Shown here: positions 10,765 to 19,460 of the stretch, one piece after another | How positions within the stretch are numbered: the stretch's first letter is position 1 | Layout of the letters: every line of letters starts with the position of its first letter | NCBI RefSeq assembly: GCF_015624425.1 | Contig: NZ_CP049919.1 | Location: forward strand, 2,790,001 to 2,854,000 | Direction of reading: 5' to 3' | DNA from: Roseateles sp. DAIF2 | Lineage (GTDB): Bacteria; Pseudomonadota; Gammaproteobacteria; Burkholderiales; Burkholderiaceae_C | DNA: 64,000 nt | The notes under the pieces: generated by a model | What the model was told of the DNA's origin: nothing | Seen by the model: only the letters and a program-made list of their open reading frames with translations | Database searches by the model: none | Translations under genes and position numbers: made by a program

Positions 10765-12918
10765 ATGATGACCAACCTTTCCACCAGCAGCACCGGCGGC
10801 GCCGGGATCCCCAGCCTGCCGCAGCGGCAGGACCCCGAGGCCCGCGCGGCGCGGCGTTTCCAGCTCTCGCTGGCGCGCACCGAGTACAACTACATGCAGA
10901 GCTATCTGGAGGGCGTGCCGCTGTCGGCCGACCTGCCCCAGGCCGAGAAGTTCAGCCCGGCCTACGAGGCCCAGGTGCTGCAGGTCTTTATGGTGCTGAG
11001 CGCCAATTTCCAGCGCGCGGTGCTGCGCCTGCTGGAGCGCGAGCTCAACGCCGACCTGCCGACCGAGGCGCTGCGCCGCGTCGAGCGGGCCTACGAGCAG
11101 CTGAGGAAGGACTTCAGCCTGCTGCATCCGGAGCGCGACCTGGAGGAGCTGAAGGCCTTCTACCAGGCGCTGGCCGCGCTGCCGGCCGCCTTCGAGGACC
11201 TGCTGCACCTGCCGCAGGACCTGCTGAAGATGGCCAGCGGCCTGGACGCGGTGTTCAAGGAGTTCGTCGCCAACGGGCCGACCGCCTTCCTGAAGTCCAC
11301 CCTGTTCGACATGCTCAGCGCCGACCATGGGCGCGACTACCTGATGCCGCAGTCGCTGCAGGACTACCGCGACCTGATGCAAGACCTGCCCCTGCCGCTG
11401 ATGCTGGACATCGCGCATCAGGACTGGATGCCGGCCCAGCCGGCGCTGCCCTGCGAGCAGGACTGGTTCTTCGGCTGGCTGCAGATCGCCGGCTTCAACA
11501 CCACCCTGCTGCGCGCCGTGGTGCCCGAGCCGGCGCCGGGCAGCCAGCAGCTGGCGCTGGCCGAGCTGCGGCGCAAGCTGCCGGTCAGCGACGCGCTGCT
11601 GGCCGCCGAGCTGGGCCCGGGCGCGCCCAGCGTGGCCGAGGCCGCGGCGCGCGGCCGCCTGTTCGCGGTCGACTATGCGCTGCTGGACGGCGCCTGGGCC
11701 GACGCCCTGCATGGCCAGCAGCGCTACCTGGCCGCGCCGATCGCGCTGTTCTACTGGAACCCGCAGGCCCCAGCCGGCTACCCGCCCTGCGCCGAGGGCG
11801 TGCTGCAGCCGCTGGCGATCCAGCTGGCCCAGCAGCATGACGCCGAGACGGCGCCGATCTTCACGCCCAGGGACAGCGCCGGCGCCAACGACCCCGAGGG
11901 CTTCAAGTGGCGCATCGCCAAGCATTTCGTCAATGTGGTGGCGGCGATCCAGCATGAGTCGATCGCGCACCTGGGCAACTGCCATCTGGTGATCGAGCCT
12001 ATCGTCGTCGCCGCGCACCGCCAGCTGGCCGATGTGCATCCGCTGCTGAAGCTGCTGGAGCCGCATTTCCGCTTCACGATCAACATCAACGACTCGGCGA
12101 TCCACAGCCTGATCGTGCCGGGCGGCGTGGTGGCGACCAATGTCGGGCCGGCGATCGAATGCACCCTGGGTCTGGTGGCCAAGGCGCGTGGCGAATGGCG
12201 CTGGGACGACAACCATCCGGAGCGCCTGTTCGCGCTGCGCGGCGTCGACCGGCTGCCGCTGTTCCCCTTCCGCGACGACACCCTGCTGCTGTGGCGTGCG
12301 GTGCGCCAATTCGTCGACGGCTATCTGCGCCTGTACTACCGCGGCGACGCGGACGTGCGCGAGGACGAGGAGCTGCAGGCCTTCGTTGCCGAGCTGGTGG
12401 ACCCGCGCTACGCCGGCTTCCAGGGCCTGGGCGGGTTGGTGCCCAGCGGCAATGCACAGCGCCCCTGGCGGCTGGAGAGCCTGGACTACCTGGTCGAGAT
12501 GGTGGCGCAGATCATCTACATCGCCGGGCCGCAGCATGCCTCGGTCAACTATGCGCAGTACCCGCTGATGTCCTATATGCCCAGCGTCGCCGGCACGCTG
12601 TACCAGGCGCCGCCGACCCGTTCGACCCGCATCGCCAGCGAGCAGGACTGTCTGCCCTGGTATCCGCCGCTGGATGTGGCGCTCTACACCCTGTCCTTCG
12701 AGTACCTGCTCAGCGGCGTGCAGTTCGACCGCCTGGGCCAGTACGAGCACAACCCGCGCACGCCGTACTTCGTCGACCCGCGGGTGGCGCCGCTGGTGGC
12801 CGATTTCCAGTCGGCGCTGGCGCTGGCCGAGATCGAGATCCGCAAGCGCAACAAGGGCCGGCCGATGCCCTATCCCTTCCAGCTGCCTTCGCAGGTGCCG
12901 AACAGCGTCAGCATCTAG
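10765..12918 (+). CDS. Bacterial lipoxygenase
   Basis: A 717-residue non-haem iron lipoxygenase. All five expected iron ligands are visible: His397 and His402 in HESIAHLGNCH, His591 and Asn595 in QHASVN, and the C-terminal Ile717 (sequence ends NSVSI). The family adds molecular oxygen to polyunsaturated fatty acids to give hydroperoxides. There is no N-terminal PLAT/C2 domain as in plant enzymes, and no signal peptide is evident, unlike secreted LoxA of Pseudomonas. The first 280 residues contain helical insertions typical of bacterial members. The gene stands alone, convergent with the kinase-GGDEF gene six bases away. Function is well supported by the ligand set; regiospecificity and natural substrate are unknown. 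Confidence 0.92.
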   Translation: MMTNLSTSSTGGAGIPSLPQRQDPEARAARRFQLSLARTEYNYMQSYLEGVPLSADLPQAEKFSPAYEAQVLQVFMVLSANFQRAVLRLLERELNADLPTEALRRVERAYEQLRKDFSLLHPERDLEELKAFYQALAALPAAFEDLLHLPQDLLKMASGLDAVFKEFVANGPTAFLKSTLFDMLSADHGRDYLMPQSLQDYRDLMQDLPLPLMLDIAHQDWMPAQPALPCEQDWFFGWLQIAGFNTTLLRAVVPEPAPGSQQLALAELRRKLPVSDALLAAELGPGAPSVAEAAARGRLFAVDYALLDGAWADALHGQQRYLAAPIALFYWNPQAPAGYPPCAEGVLQPLAIQLAQQHDAETAPIFTPRDSAGANDPEGFKWRIAKHFVNVVAAIQHESIAHLGNCHLVIEPIVVAAHRQLADVHPLLKLLEPHFRFTININDSAIHSLIVPGGVVATNVGPAIECTLGLVAKARGEWRWDDNHPERLFALRGVDRLPLFPFRDDTLLLWRAVRQFVDGYLRLYYRGDADVREDEELQAFVAELVDPRYAGFQGLGGLVPSGNAQRPWRLESLDYLVEMVAQIIYIAGPQHASVNYAQYPLMSYMPSVAGTLYQAPPTRSTRIASEQDCLPWYPPLDVALYTLSFEYLLSGVQFDRLGQYEHNPRTPYFVDPRVAPLVADFQSALALAEIEIRKRNKGRPMPYPFQLPSQVPNSVSI

Positions 12919-12924
12919 GCGAGA

Positions 12925-15900
12925 TCAGGCAGTCAGTTCGGCGCCGACCCAGCGGCGCCGGCCCTCGCGCTTGGCACGATAGAGGGCCCGGTCGGCGGCG
13001 GCCACCAACTGCTCCGGCGGGGCCTCGCCGCTGGCGACGATGCTGGCGCAGCCCAGGCTGAGGCTGACATGCGGCCCCACCGTTGACTGCGCATGGGCAA
13101 AAGCCAGCGCCTCGACGGCCTCCAGGCAGGCCTGGGCCAGGCGCTGCGCCGCCTCGACATCGGTGTCGGGCAGCAGCAGCGCGAACTCCTCGCCGCCGTA
13201 GCGTGCCAGCAGGTCGGTGGAGCGACAGGCGACGCGCTGCAGCTGCTGGGCCACCGCCCTGATGCAGCGGTCGCCCTCCAGATGGCCGTAGTGGTCGTTG
13301 AACTGCTTGAAGAAGTCGATATCCATCATCAGCAGCGCCAGCGGGCTGCCCTGGCGCTGGCTGCGCCGCCATTCCAGCTGCAGCCGCTCGTCGAAGGCGC
13401 GCCGGTTGGCCACGCCGGTGAGCCCGTCGCGCATGCTCATCTGGCGCAGCTCCTCGGTGCGCAGCGCTACCTTGTTCTCCAGGTTCTCATAGAGCCGCGC
13501 ATTGACCAGCGAGATCGCGGCCTGGCTGCTCAGCAGTTCCAGGGTCTGCTGGTGCCGGGTCGTGAAGGCGTTCTCGAGCCGGGTGTTCTCCATATAGACC
13601 AGGGCCACCAGCTTGCCCTGGCTCAGCACCGGCAGGCAGATCACCGAGCGCGGCGCCTGCTGGCGCAGGTATTCGCTGTGGGAGAAGCGCTCGTCCTGCT
13701 CGGGCCGGTTCAGCACCAGGGTGCGGCGGGTCAGCCGCGCGTACTCGATCAGCCCGCTGGGCAGCAGGGCCTGACCCTGGTCACCCAGCTCGGCCAGCGG
13801 CATGCACAGGCGCTGCGAGGCCAGGCGGCCGCGCTCGTCCAGCCCGCCGATCGCCTCCACCACCAGCGATTCGTCCTCGTCCAGCACGATCGCGCCGCGC
13901 TCGGCGCCGGCATGCTGCAGCAGCACGCCCAGCATCTGCGGCAGCAGGCTGTCCAGATGGATCTCCTGCGCCAGCAGCTGATTCGCCTTCAGCAGCGCAT
14001 GCAGGTCGACGCTGAAGCCGCTCTCCAGCGGATCGCGGTAGCTGCCGCCGCTGCTGCTGCCGGAGCCGGCGCGGCGCGCCACGCCGAAGGGCAGCTGCGG
14101 CCATTGGTCCTCCAGCTGGCGGCATTTCACCAGCGCGCCCCAGCGCTGGTAGTGGTAATGGGCCTCGCGCAGGAAGTGGCCGGCCAGCTGCGGCTGTTGC
14201 AGCGCGGACCAGAAGCGCGCATAGGCCTCGTTGGCCAGGCCCTCGATCGCGCCGAAGCCGGCCGCGCCGGCCGATTCGATCGCCTTGACGTAAAGGCCCA
14301 TCGCGGCGCGCTCCTCGCCCTGCGCGCGCGCCAGCTCGGCCGCGATCAGGTCGCGCTTGTGGGCGAAGTTGGCGTTGCAGCCCTCGGCCCAGGTCTCGAA
14401 TCGTTCCAGCAGCGCCAGGGCCTGGACCCGACCCTCGTCCGCATCCTCGGCAAAGCCCTCGCGCAGCGCGCCCAGCGCCGCGTAGAAATGGCCTTCGACC
14501 ATCGCGGGGCTGTCGGGCAGGCAGGCGGCCACCAGCGGCAGGCGCGCGGCATTCAGTCGCCAGGCCGGTGCATCGCCCATCAGATAGGCATGGCGCAGCT
14601 GGGCCACGCAGAACAGCGCCAGCGGGATCGAGGGCGCGACATCGGGGCGCTGGAACAGCTCGCTGCTGCGGCAGTCCTCGCTGTCGAAGCTCAGCGGCGT
14701 CAGGGTCTTGCCGCGCAGCGCCCGCAGCGGCTGCAGCACGCCATGGCGCAGCATCGCCTCGGTCGCGCCCTGGTGGGTCTTCTGTAGGAACTTCAGGCTC
14801 TGCTCGCAGCGCGTCTCCAGCTCGCCCAGCTCCTGGCCCAGCAGGAAGCGGTTGAGCTGGCCCAGCAGGGCGGCGTAGCCGGCGTCCAGCGGGTTCAGGC
14901 CGCTCTGGCCCATCTCGACGCCGCGGTCCAGCTTGGCCAGGGTCTCGCCCAGCGGGTCGCACCAATGCTGGTAGAAGGCCGAGAAATACTGGTAGATCGT
15001 GAGCCGCACATGGGCGTTGTCGCGCTGCTCGGCCAGGCGCATCGCCAGCCGGCCCAGCGCATAGCTCTGCGGATAGGGCTTGCGCATCGCCGCGCTGGCG
15101 CTCATGTAGGCGGCATAGGCGATGCAGCTGAGATCGTCCTGGCCATGGCGCAGGGTGGTGCGCAACATGCGGCAGGCATCGAGCGCGAAGGCGCCGAAGC
15201 GGCCGCTCTGATAGCTGGCATGCGACATCGCGTAGTACAGCTGCATCTCAAGCCGGTGCGTCGGCGAGAGCATCTCGGGGGCATGCAGCACCGCGTCGCG
15301 GCCCAGGTCCTCGAGCAGCCGTTCGGTCGCCTCGAACTCGGCCGGGAACAGCGCAGCGGCCTCGGCATCGTCCGGGAAGGGCTGGCCCATGCTGCCCAGC
15401 GCCTGCTGCAGCACCGCATAGCCGTCGGCGAAACGACCCTGGATATGGTACTGGTCGACCTGCACCAGCTGCATCGAGATCCGGCCCAGCGGGTCCGGGC
15501 AGGCGGTCTGCACCTCGGGATACAGGCGCTCCGCGGCCTCGAAATTGCCGGCCAGGTATTCGGCCTCGGCCAGCGCCCGGAACAGCGTCAGCGTGCGTTC
15601 GGGATGGTCCTGCCAGTCGCGCGCGCCGCGCAGCGCCATCGCCTGGCGCAGCAGCGCGCAGGCCGCGCCATGGGCCGAGGCGGCCTTGGCGCGCTGGCCG
15701 GCGCGCAGGTTCAGCTCCAGCAGGCGTTCGCGTTCGGCCGCGTCGTCGATCAGCCGGGCGGCCTGGTTCAGGCAGTCCAGGATCACGAACAGCCGGCTCT
15801 CCAGCTCGGCCGGACCGCTGGCGGCCAGGAGGCGGCGGCCGCAATGCAGGCGCAGCGCGGGCAGGGCGGCGGCCGGGGTCAGGTCATGCGCGGCCTGCTG

Positions 15901-17955
15901 CACCCGGTCGTGCAGGAAGCGGTAGCGTGCGCCCTCCAGCAGCTGCGGGCTCTGCTCGAACTTGTAGTCCTCGCCCAGCGGCAGCACCAGGCCGGACTGC
16001 AGGGCCGGGCGCAGCAGGGCGGCGGTCGCGGCGGCCGAGCGGCCGCCGAGCGCCATCAGCTCGCGCAGGTCGACCCGGTCGCCCAGCAGCGCCGCCTTGG
16101 CCAGCAGGGCCTGGGTCGCCTCGGGCAGGTCGCGCAGGCGCTGCAGCATCAGGGTCACGACGTTGTCGGTGATGTCGCGCCGGCGGATCTGCGCCAGGTC
16201 CCAATGCCAGGCGCCCTGGCGGCGCTCGTAGCGCAGGTCGCCGTGGCCGTGCAGGTCGCGCAGGAACTGGCCCAGGAAGAAGGGGTTGCCCTGGGTCTTC
16301 TCCAGGCACAGGGCGGCCAGCTCGGCCACCTCGGCGCTCGGGCGGCGCAGCGTGTCGGCCACCAACTGCGCCACGTCGGCGGCGTCCAGCGGCGCCAGCT
16401 TCAGGGTCTGCAGGGGCCGCTCCTCGCTGCGCGAGAGCTCCTGGATCAGCAGGGCCAGCGGATGGCCGGCGTCGACCTCGTTGTCGCGGTAGGCGCCGAT
16501 GATCAGCAGGCTGGACGGGCCCTCGTCGGTGCCCTGCAGCAGCTGGCGCAGCAGGCGCAGGCTGGGCTCGTCGACCCATTGCAGATCGTCCAGGAACATC
16601 AGCAGCGGATGCGCGCGCTGGGCCAGCGCGTGCATGAACTGCTTGAAGGCGATGTGCAGGCGCTGCTCGGTCTCGGCCACCGGCAGCGGCGCGGGCGGCG
16701 CCAGCGTGCCGGTCAGCAGGGTCATGTCGGGCAGCAGGGCGCCGACCACCGCGGCGTTGTCGCCCAGCGCCTGCAGCAGCACGCCGCGCCAATAGTGCCG
16801 CCGCTCCGGGCCTTCGGCGGCCAGCTGCTGCAGCAGCTGGCGCAGGGCCTGACCGAGCGCCGCATAGGGCTCGTTGCGGCTGTACTGGTCGCATTTGCCG
16901 CGCAGGAAATAGCCGCGCCGCGCTACCACCGGGCGGTGCAGCTCACCGACCAGGGCGGTCTTGCCGATGCCCGAATAGCCGCCGACCAGCAGCAGCTCGG
17001 GCCGGCCCTCGCTGGCGCGTTCAAAGGCCGCGAGCAGGCCCTGGATCGCGGCCTCGCGGCCGTAGAGCTTTTGCGCGATGCACAGGCGCTCGGGGATGTC
17101 GGCGCGTGCCAGCGCGAAGGGCTCGATGCGGCGCTGCTGGCGCCATTGCTCCAGACAATGGCTCAGGTCCTGCAGCAGGCCGTAGCTGCTCTGGTAGCGC
17201 TCGTCCGGGTACTTGGCCAGCAGCTTGTGCACCAGCGCGGACAGGGGCTGCGGCAGCTCCGGGTCGAGCTCGTGCAGCGGCGTCGGCATCAGCGCCAGCT
17301 GGGCATGCAGCAGCGCGATCGGATCGGCGAACTGGAAGGGCTTGCGGCCGGCGAACAGCTCGTAGAGCGTGATGCCCAGCGAATAGAAGTCGCTGCGGTA
17401 GTCGACCTCCAGGCCGGTGCGGCCGGTCTGCTCGGGCGAGACATAGTCCAGGGTGCCGCGCAGCGCGCCATAGGCCTCGAGCTGCTGCTGCGCCGGCGCC
17501 AGCGGGCTGGAGAGCGCGAAGTCGCACAGCTTGATGCGCAAGCCGGCCAGGTCCACCAGCACGTTCTTCGGTGCGATGTCGCCATGGATCAGGCCATGCT
17601 GGTGCACCGCGCTGAGCGCCTGGCACAGCTGCACCGCCAGGGTCAGGCGCTCCTCCAGGTTCAGCACCTGGCGCTCGATCAGCTGGGCCAGGTTGCTGGC
17701 CGCGAAATCCTCCAGCACCAGCACCGGCCGGCGCTCCGACTCCAGCAGGCCCAGGGCCTTGATCACCCAGGGCGAGTCGATGCCCTGCAGCACCGCGTAT
17801 TCATGGCGCCAGCGCGCGCCGATCGCGGGCGGCGGCTGCTCGCCATCGATGTACTTCAGCACCACGACCTGGCCCAGCGGGTTCGTGGCGCGCGTGACCA
17901 CGGTCGCGCCGTTGGCGTAGATCAGGTCCTGCAGGCGGTATCCGGCGATTTGCAT
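12925..17955 (-). CDS. Protein kinase-like/AAA ATPase/GAF/diguanylate cyclase fusion
   Basis: A protein of about 1676 residues. Residues 1-270 are a serine/threonine-kinase-like domain with Lys34 (VVLKYI), the catalytic Asp in HGDIAPKN (Asp126) and DFA where DFG is usual (Asp145). Residues 290-620 are an ATPase with Walker A GGYSGIGKTAL, followed by a long helical region to about 1300. A GAF domain spans 1330-1490 and a GGDEF domain 1505-1670, with an intact GGEEF signature at 1587-1591 and an RSTD inhibitory site upstream. The start MQIAGYRLQD matches where the kinase fold begins; GTG 18015 would add 20 residues. Related kinase-ATPase-GAF proteins usually end in a histidine kinase. Likely a sensor making c-di-GMP. 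Confidence 0.88.
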   Translation of the reverse strand: MQIAGYRLQDLIYANGATVVTRATNPLGQVVVLKYIDGEQPPPAIGARWRHEYAVLQGIDSPWVIKALGLLESERRPVLVLEDFAASNLAQLIERQVLNLEERLTLAVQLCQALSAVHQHGLIHGDIAPKNVLVDLAGLRIKLCDFALSSPLAPAQQQLEAYGALRGTLDYVSPEQTGRTGLEVDYRSDFYSLGITLYELFAGRKPFQFADPIALLHAQLALMPTPLHELDPELPQPLSALVHKLLAKYPDERYQSSYGLLQDLSHCLEQWRQQRRIEPFALARADIPERLCIAQKLYGREAAIQGLLAAFERASEGRPELLLVGGYSGIGKTALVGELHRPVVARRGYFLRGKCDQYSRNEPYAALGQALRQLLQQLAAEGPERRHYWRGVLLQALGDNAAVVGALLPDMTLLTGTLAPPAPLPVAETEQRLHIAFKQFMHALAQRAHPLLMFLDDLQWVDEPSLRLLRQLLQGTDEGPSSLLIIGAYRDNEVDAGHPLALLIQELSRSEERPLQTLKLAPLDAADVAQLVADTLRRPSAEVAELAALCLEKTQGNPFFLGQFLRDLHGHGDLRYERRQGAWHWDLAQIRRRDITDNVVTLMLQRLRDLPEATQALLAKAALLGDRVDLRELMALGGRSAAATAALLRPALQSGLVLPLGEDYKFEQSPQLLEGARYRFLHDRVQQAAHDLTPAAALPALRLHCGRRLLAASGPAELESRLFVILDCLNQAARLIDDAAERERLLELNLRAGQRAKAASAHGAACALLRQAMALRGARDWQDHPERTLTLFRALAEAEYLAGNFEAAERLYPEVQTACPDPLGRISMQLVQVDQYHIQGRFADGYAVLQQALGSMGQPFPDDAEAAALFPAEFEATERLLEDLGRDAVLHAPEMLSPTHRLEMQLYYAMSHASYQSGRFGAFALDACRMLRTTLRHGQDDLSCIAYAAYMSASAAMRKPYPQSYALGRLAMRLAEQRDNAHVRLTIYQYFSAFYQHWCDPLGETLAKLDRGVEMGQSGLNPLDAGYAALLGQLNRFLLGQELGELETRCEQSLKFLQKTHQGATEAMLRHGVLQPLRALRGKTLTPLSFDSEDCRSSELFQRPDVAPSIPLALFCVAQLRHAYLMGDAPAWRLNAARLPLVAACLPDSPAMVEGHFYAALGALREGFAEDADEGRVQALALLERFETWAEGCNANFAHKRDLIAAELARAQGEERAAMGLYVKAIESAGAAGFGAIEGLANEAYARFWSALQQPQLAGHFLREAHYHYQRWGALVKCRQLEDQWPQLPFGVARRAGSGSSSGGSYRDPLESGFSVDLHALLKANQLLAQEIHLDSLLPQMLGVLLQHAGAERGAIVLDEDESLVVEAIGGLDERGRLASQRLCMPLAELGDQGQALLPSGLIEYARLTRRTLVLNRPEQDERFSHSEYLRQQAPRSVICLPVLSQGKLVALVYMENTRLENAFTTRHQQTLELLSSQAAISLVNARLYENLENKVALRTEELRQMSMRDGLTGVANRRAFDERLQLEWRRSQRQGSPLALLMMDIDFFKQFNDHYGHLEGDRCIRAVAQQLQRVACRSTDLLARYGGEEFALLLPDTDVEAAQRLAQACLEAVEALAFAHAQSTVGPHVSLSLGCASIVASGEAPPEQLVAAADRALYRAKREGRRRWVGAELTA

Positions 17956-18197
17956 CGTGGCTGGGGCGGCGGGAGTGGGCTCCCGGAAACGGAAAGACCG
18001 ACGGGTCGTGATCACGACCCGCCGACGCAGCGCGAGTGTCGCAAATTCAAGTTACAAGTGCGACGCTTCCTGCCTGGCAGCGCGGGTATTGTTGTTTCGA
18101 TCGCAATCCTGTGGCCGGGGGCGCGATGAGTGATCGTTGAGCCGGCCGGCCGATCAGCAGGCCGGGGCGGCGAGGCATCGTGGTGGTGCCGGCGCTC
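17956..18197. other. Intergenic region upstream of the kinase-GGDEF gene
   Basis: These 242 bases lie between the end of the esterase-like gene and the start of the kinase gene, both on the minus strand. The A/T-richer part around 18040-18110 is the likely promoter of the kinase gene. I saw no clear terminator for the upstream operon, only a GCCGGCCGGC palindrome near 18139-18150 without a U tract. Confidence 0.35.
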
Positions 18198-19457
18198 TCA
18201 GCGCACCATGCGCACCGGCGAGACCTGGGGGAAGAACACCAGCCAGTCCCAATGGCGGCCCAGCATGCCGGTGTCCGGCTGGCCTTCGGGCGCCTGGGTC
18301 TGGTATTCCCAGCCGAACTGCGGCACCTGCTGTGGCGCGGTGGCTCGCAGCAGGGTCACGCCGCCGGGCTGGCGCGCCGCGATCCGGTGCTCCAGCGCGG
18401 CGGCGGGCAGGGCGGGCACGGCGGTCTCCCGGCCGCTGACATATTCGTAGTAGCGGCCGCCGGCGGTGCTGAAGTTCAGCACCTGGTAGGCCGGGCCCCA
18501 ATGGCGGTGCATCACCTCGCCGGCCTGCAGATGCGCCGGCGAGCGCTGGTAGCCGCGCGCGACATGGATGGTGTGGGCCCAGACCACCGCCTTGCGGCCG
18601 GGGAACAGGCGCTCCATCAGCCAGATCGCGTTGGCGCCCATCGCGTTGTCGCGCTGGTAGTCGCGGTTGTCGCTCCACAGGCTGCGCGCCTGCGATTCCA
18701 GGTTCAGCAAGACCTGGCACCACCAGCCCTTGCCCTCGACCTCGGCCTTGGTCTCCGGCGCGGCGCACAGGGCCGCGCGCATCGCCTCATGCTGCGCATA
18801 GAAGGCCTGCTGCTGCGCCGCGGGCGGCGCCTCGCGCGACAGGCCGATCAGCGCCGGCACGTGGGCGCTGTAGGCGCCCCAGGCCTCGCCCTGCGCCAGC
18901 TCGGCGCGGCCGGCCGCGGCCAGCGCGCGCGCCAGGCCTGGCAGCAGCTCGGTGCGGCTCAGCTCGCCGCTGTGCTGGCTGTCGATGCCGGCCAGGCGCA
19001 GCGGCCGCGCCGTGCGCTGGCGCGCGTCGATATAGCGCATCAGCGCGCGGCCCTCGGCGCTCTTGGAATACATGTAGAACACATTGCCGGGTGAGAGCTC
19101 GTCCAGCTGCGCGCCGCCGGCCATGGCCTGGGTCAGGCGGCCGATGTCGTAGAAGCCGCTCTCCAGCAGCAGCACGTCGAAGCCCTGCTTCTCGTGCAGA
19201 TAGCGCAGCAGGCGCAGCTTGTAGGCGAACTCCTCATGCGCACCATGGGTCTGCTCGCCCAGCGCCACTACGCGAGCCTTGGCCAGGGCCTTGCCCAGCG
19301 GCGCCAGGTCGGCGAAGTCGTCGCGCGCGGCGGCGGGATCGGCGCGCAGCGGCCAGCTCTGCAGCGAGGACTCGGCCAGGGCCGGCAGTTGGGCCAGCGC
19401 CAGCAGGGCGCCGGCGAGCAGGGGAGCGGCCTTGCGGCGAAGCGACGAGGTCGGCAT
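18198..19457 (-). CDS. Erythromycin esterase-like protein, exported
   Basis: A 419-residue protein with a signal peptide ending near ALAES. The family motif VVALGEQTHGAHEEF supplies the conserved Glu and His, and later RDNAMGANAIWL and VVWAHTIHVARG match the second conserved histidine block. Known members hydrolyse macrolide lactones (EreA/EreB) or, in many environmental proteins such as succinoglycan-linked ones, unknown esters. With a signal peptide and a chromosomal setting, resistance should not be assumed. The gene follows the DUF3592 gene with a three-base gap, so the two form an operon. I consider it an exported hydrolase of unknown substrate. Confidence 0.82.
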   Translation of the reverse strand: MPTSSLRRKAAPLLAGALLALAQLPALAESSLQSWPLRADPAAARDDFADLAPLGKALAKARVVALGEQTHGAHEEFAYKLRLLRYLHEKQGFDVLLLESGFYDIGRLTQAMAGGAQLDELSPGNVFYMYSKSAEGRALMRYIDARQRTARPLRLAGIDSQHSGELSRTELLPGLARALAAAGRAELAQGEAWGAYSAHVPALIGLSREAPPAAQQQAFYAQHEAMRAALCAAPETKAEVEGKGWWCQVLLNLESQARSLWSDNRDYQRDNAMGANAIWLMERLFPGRKAVVWAHTIHVARGYQRSPAHLQAGEVMHRHWGPAYQVLNFSTAGGRYYEYVSGRETAVPALPAAALEHRIAARQPGGVTLLRATAPQQVPQFGWEYQTQAPEGQPDTGMLGRHWDWLVFFPQVSPVRMVR

Positions 19458-19460
19458 GGG

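Noticed and set aside
8566..12918. A 1450-codon frame ending with the lipoxygenase
   Set aside because: The first 730 codons are antisense to the kinase and receiver-TPR genes; the ribosome site and family start place the gene at 10765.
14965..18129. Open frame of 1054 codons on the plus strand
   Set aside because: Antisense to the kinase-ATPase-GAF-GGDEF gene, with the same low-complexity composition and no domain motifs.
18198..19457. Naming the erythromycin-esterase-like protein as a resistance gene
   Set aside because: A signal peptide and chromosomal context do not support a resistance role; family members have many substrates.
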